In this document: positions 62,610-64,000 of the stretch, piece after piece
Numbering within the stretch: the stretch's first letter is position 1
Layout of the letters: each line of letters opens with the position of its first letter
NCBI GenBank assembly: GCA_963728855.1
Contig: CAVSLN010000001.1
Location: forward strand, 248,001 to 312,000
DNA: 64,000 nt
DNA from: AC-43 sp963728855
Lineage (GTDB): Bacteria > Actinomycetota > Actinomycetes > Mycobacteriales > Micromonosporaceae
Reading direction: 5' to 3'
Made by a program: the position numbers and the translations under genes
The notes under the pieces: model-generated
What the model saw: only the letters and a program-made list of their open reading frames with translations
The model's database searches: none
What the model was told of the DNA's origin: nothing

Positions 62610-63452
62610 CTAGGTGGATTCGATGCGCCTGGCGACCTCGGGGAGCACCGTACCCAGCGGCGCGTCGATGGTCAGCAGGGCGTGCCCGTCCCCGCGGGTC
62701 GGGCCCTGGTTGACGATCACCACGGGGATGCCGAGCTTCGCGGCCCGTACGACGAAACGGCGGCCCGACATGACGGTCAGGGAGGACCCGAGTACGAGCA
62801 GCGCGCGCGAGCGCTCGACGAGCGCGTAGCAGTGGGCGACCCGTACCGGTGGGACCGACTCGCCGAAGAACACCACGTCGGGCTTGAGCAGGCCGCCGGC
62901 GCAGACGGTACAGTCGACGGTCCGGAACCTGGCCACGTCCTCGTCGCCCAGCGACACGTCGCCGTCCGGGTTGACCGCGGTGACCCGGGCCGCGAAGCCC
63001 GGGTTGGCCTCCCGTAGCCGCCGGTCCACCTCGTCGCGGGACACCCCGTTGCCGCAGTCGAGGCACACCGCCCGGGCCAGGTTGCCGTGCAGCTCGATGA
63101 CCCCGCGCGCCCCACCGGCCTGGTGCAGCCCGTCCACGTTCTGCGTCACGATGCCGGCGAGGAGGCCGGATTGCTGCATCTCGGCGACCGCCTGGTGCCC
63201 CGGGTTCGGGGCGGCGCGCGCGATGGAGCGCCAGCCGAGGTGGCTGCGTGCCCAGTACCGGCGCCGCGCGGCGGGGTCGCGGGTGAACGTCTGGTACGTC
63301 ATCGGGGTGTGCCGCCGGGCCATCCCGCTCGGTCCCCGGTAGTCCGGGATGCCCGACTCCGTGGACAGCCCCGCGCCGCTCAACACCGTGACGTCCCCGC
63401 CGGCCACCAGCTCGGCGAGGGCGTCGAGCCGATCCACGACCACCCGTTCCAT
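62610..63452 (-). CDS. Sir2-type NAD-dependent protein deacylase
   Basis: A 280-aa sirtuin. NAD-binding motifs are SGAGLSTESGIPDYRG and TQNVDGLHQ, the catalytic His is in ELHGNL, the zinc cysteines are in CLDC and CTVC, and the second NAD motif is VLGSSLTVMSG. It removes acyl groups from lysines, for example on acyl-CoA synthetases, using NAD. Full length. It stands alone, with a 34-nt gap from the GntR-type gene upstream. Confidence 0.9.
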   Translation of the reverse strand: MERVVVDRLDALAELVAGGDVTVLSGAGLSTESGIPDYRGPSGMARRHTPMTYQTFTRDPAARRRYWARSHLGWRSIARAAPNPGHQAVAEMQQSGLLAGIVTQNVDGLHQAGGARGVIELHGNLARAVCLDCGNGVSRDEVDRRLREANPGFAARVTAVNPDGDVSLGDEDVARFRTVDCTVCAGGLLKPDVVFFGESVPPVRVAHCYALVERSRALLVLGSSLTVMSGRRFVVRAAKLGIPVVIVNQGPTRGDGHALLTIDAPLGTVLPEVARRIEST

Positions 63453-63486
63453 CGCTCCATTGAAGCGCGGCCGGCGCTCGCCGGCG

Positions 63487-64000
63487 TTACCGGTTGAAGA
63501 CGGTGACCTCGATGGCGTACAGGTCGGCGCGGTAGAGGTTGTCGGCGAACTCGACCGCGTAGCCGGCCGCGTCGAACGCCGTGCGCTGCATGCTGATCAG
63601 CGGAGCGTTGCGCTTGGTACCGAGCAGCCGGGCCTCGACCGTGCCGGCCGGTACGGCGGTGATCCGCTGCTTGGCCACCGCCGGTCGCCCGTTGCGCTGG
63701 CCCAGCAGGTGGTACAGGCCGTGCGTCTCCAGGTCCGGGCCGGCGATGTCGTTGAACCGCGCGGGCAGCCAGTTGCGCAGGATCGCCAGCGGCTGCCCGT
63801 CGGCGAGGCGCAGCCGTTCGCAGTAGACGAGCGGCTCGTCGCCGGCCGTACCGAGTGCCCGGGCGGCGTGCCGGTCCAGGTGCGCCGGGTCGTACCGCAG
63901 CACCTGCGTCTCGGGCTTGCGGCCGGCCGCGGTCAGGTCGTCGTGCAGGCTGGTCAGCGCGACCCGGCGGCGCACCTGCGCGTTGGTGACCTGGGTGCCG
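63487..64000 (-). CDS. GntR family regulator, UTRA domain (5' end outside window)
   Basis: The visible 171 codons are the C-terminal part of a HutC/FarR-type GntR regulator: the HTH end (GTQVTNAQVRRRVALTSLHD) and a UTRA ligand domain (ERLRLADGQPLAILRNWLPA; LLGTKRNAPLISMQRTAFDA; YAVEFADNLYRADLY). It binds a small effector, often a sugar phosphate or an amino-acid derivative. The N-terminal HTH continues past 64000. Confidence 0.85.
   Translation of the reverse strand, partial: GTQVTNAQVRRRVALTSLHDDLTAAGRKPETQVLRYDPAHLDRHAARALGTAGDEPLVYCERLRLADGQPLAILRNWLPARFNDIAGPDLETHGLYHLLGQRNGRPAVAKQRITAVPAGTVEARLLGTKRNAPLISMQRTAFDAAGYAVEFADNLYRADLYAIEVTVFNR

Overview
This is a GC-rich window with dense coding, frequent GTG starts, ATGA/GTGA stop-start overlaps and several leaderless-type promoters. 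All of this points to a filamentous actinobacterium. Family-level matches (DUF6131, DUF2332, DUF5925-type AAA, MacS-type kinase, SigX5-type sigma factor) make Micromonosporaceae the likeliest home, but that is inference. No rRNA, tRNA or CRISPR array was found.

Layout. 1-9.1 kb: truncated lipoprotein, MFS exporter, small membrane protein, orphan MacS-type kinase, polysaccharide deacetylase, TetR with its own palindromic operator, class A PBP, secreted lipoprotein. 9.1-14.8 kb: a carboxylate uptake and activation operon (acyl-CoA ligase, frameshifted; DUF3311; sodium:solute symporter; strong terminator), divergent from a GAF kinase/NarL regulator pair. 14.8-25.1 kb: two methyltransferases, TetR with operator, ABC exporter, ECF sigma factor, and a beta-glucosidase (frameshifted)/MFS operon. 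25.1-30.1 kb: a less GC-rich accessory island (YdcF-like protein, HTH-less regulator, two Cys-rich small proteins, nucleotidyltransferase-fold protein, frameshifted clavaminate-synthase-like dioxygenase, stand-alone C-terminal piece of B12 ribonucleotide reductase). 30.2-35.9 kb: DUF2332, AAA ATPase, secreted penicillin-acylase-family enzyme.

36.1-47.9 kb is the most striking region: a putative meroterpenoid locus. A LuxR/LAL regulator is followed by a type III polyketide synthase that carries an in-frame C-terminal LuxR DNA-binding domain, then an integral-membrane protein resembling Pyr4/PaxB-type terpene cyclases, a UbiA prenyltransferase, and a dedicated isoprenoid supply set (ispH, polyprenyl diphosphate synthase, dxs, ispG). 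The simplest reading is that a polyketide ring is prenylated by UbiA and cyclised in the membrane.

48.0-50.0 kb: an IS607-type element whose serine recombinase has Trp in place of the catalytic Ser but whose TnpB nuclease looks intact. 50.0-61.0 kb: a compact NRPS/PKS locus (TrmB/LuxR-type regulator; divergent FolD-like protein with altered active site; AT-less KS-ACP-TE; C-A-PCP with a Thr-like code; DHA2 exporter). 61.1-64 kb: alpha/beta hydrolase and divergent TetR around a perfect 26-bp palindrome, a sirtuin, and a truncated GntR/UTRA regulator.

Three genes are split by +1 frameshifts, each in a short homopolymer and each repaired by removing one base, so sequencing error and genuine decay both remain possible. 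An 11-bp palindrome-like word (TCCACAGTGGA / TCCATTGTGGA) recurs across the window, mostly inside genes.
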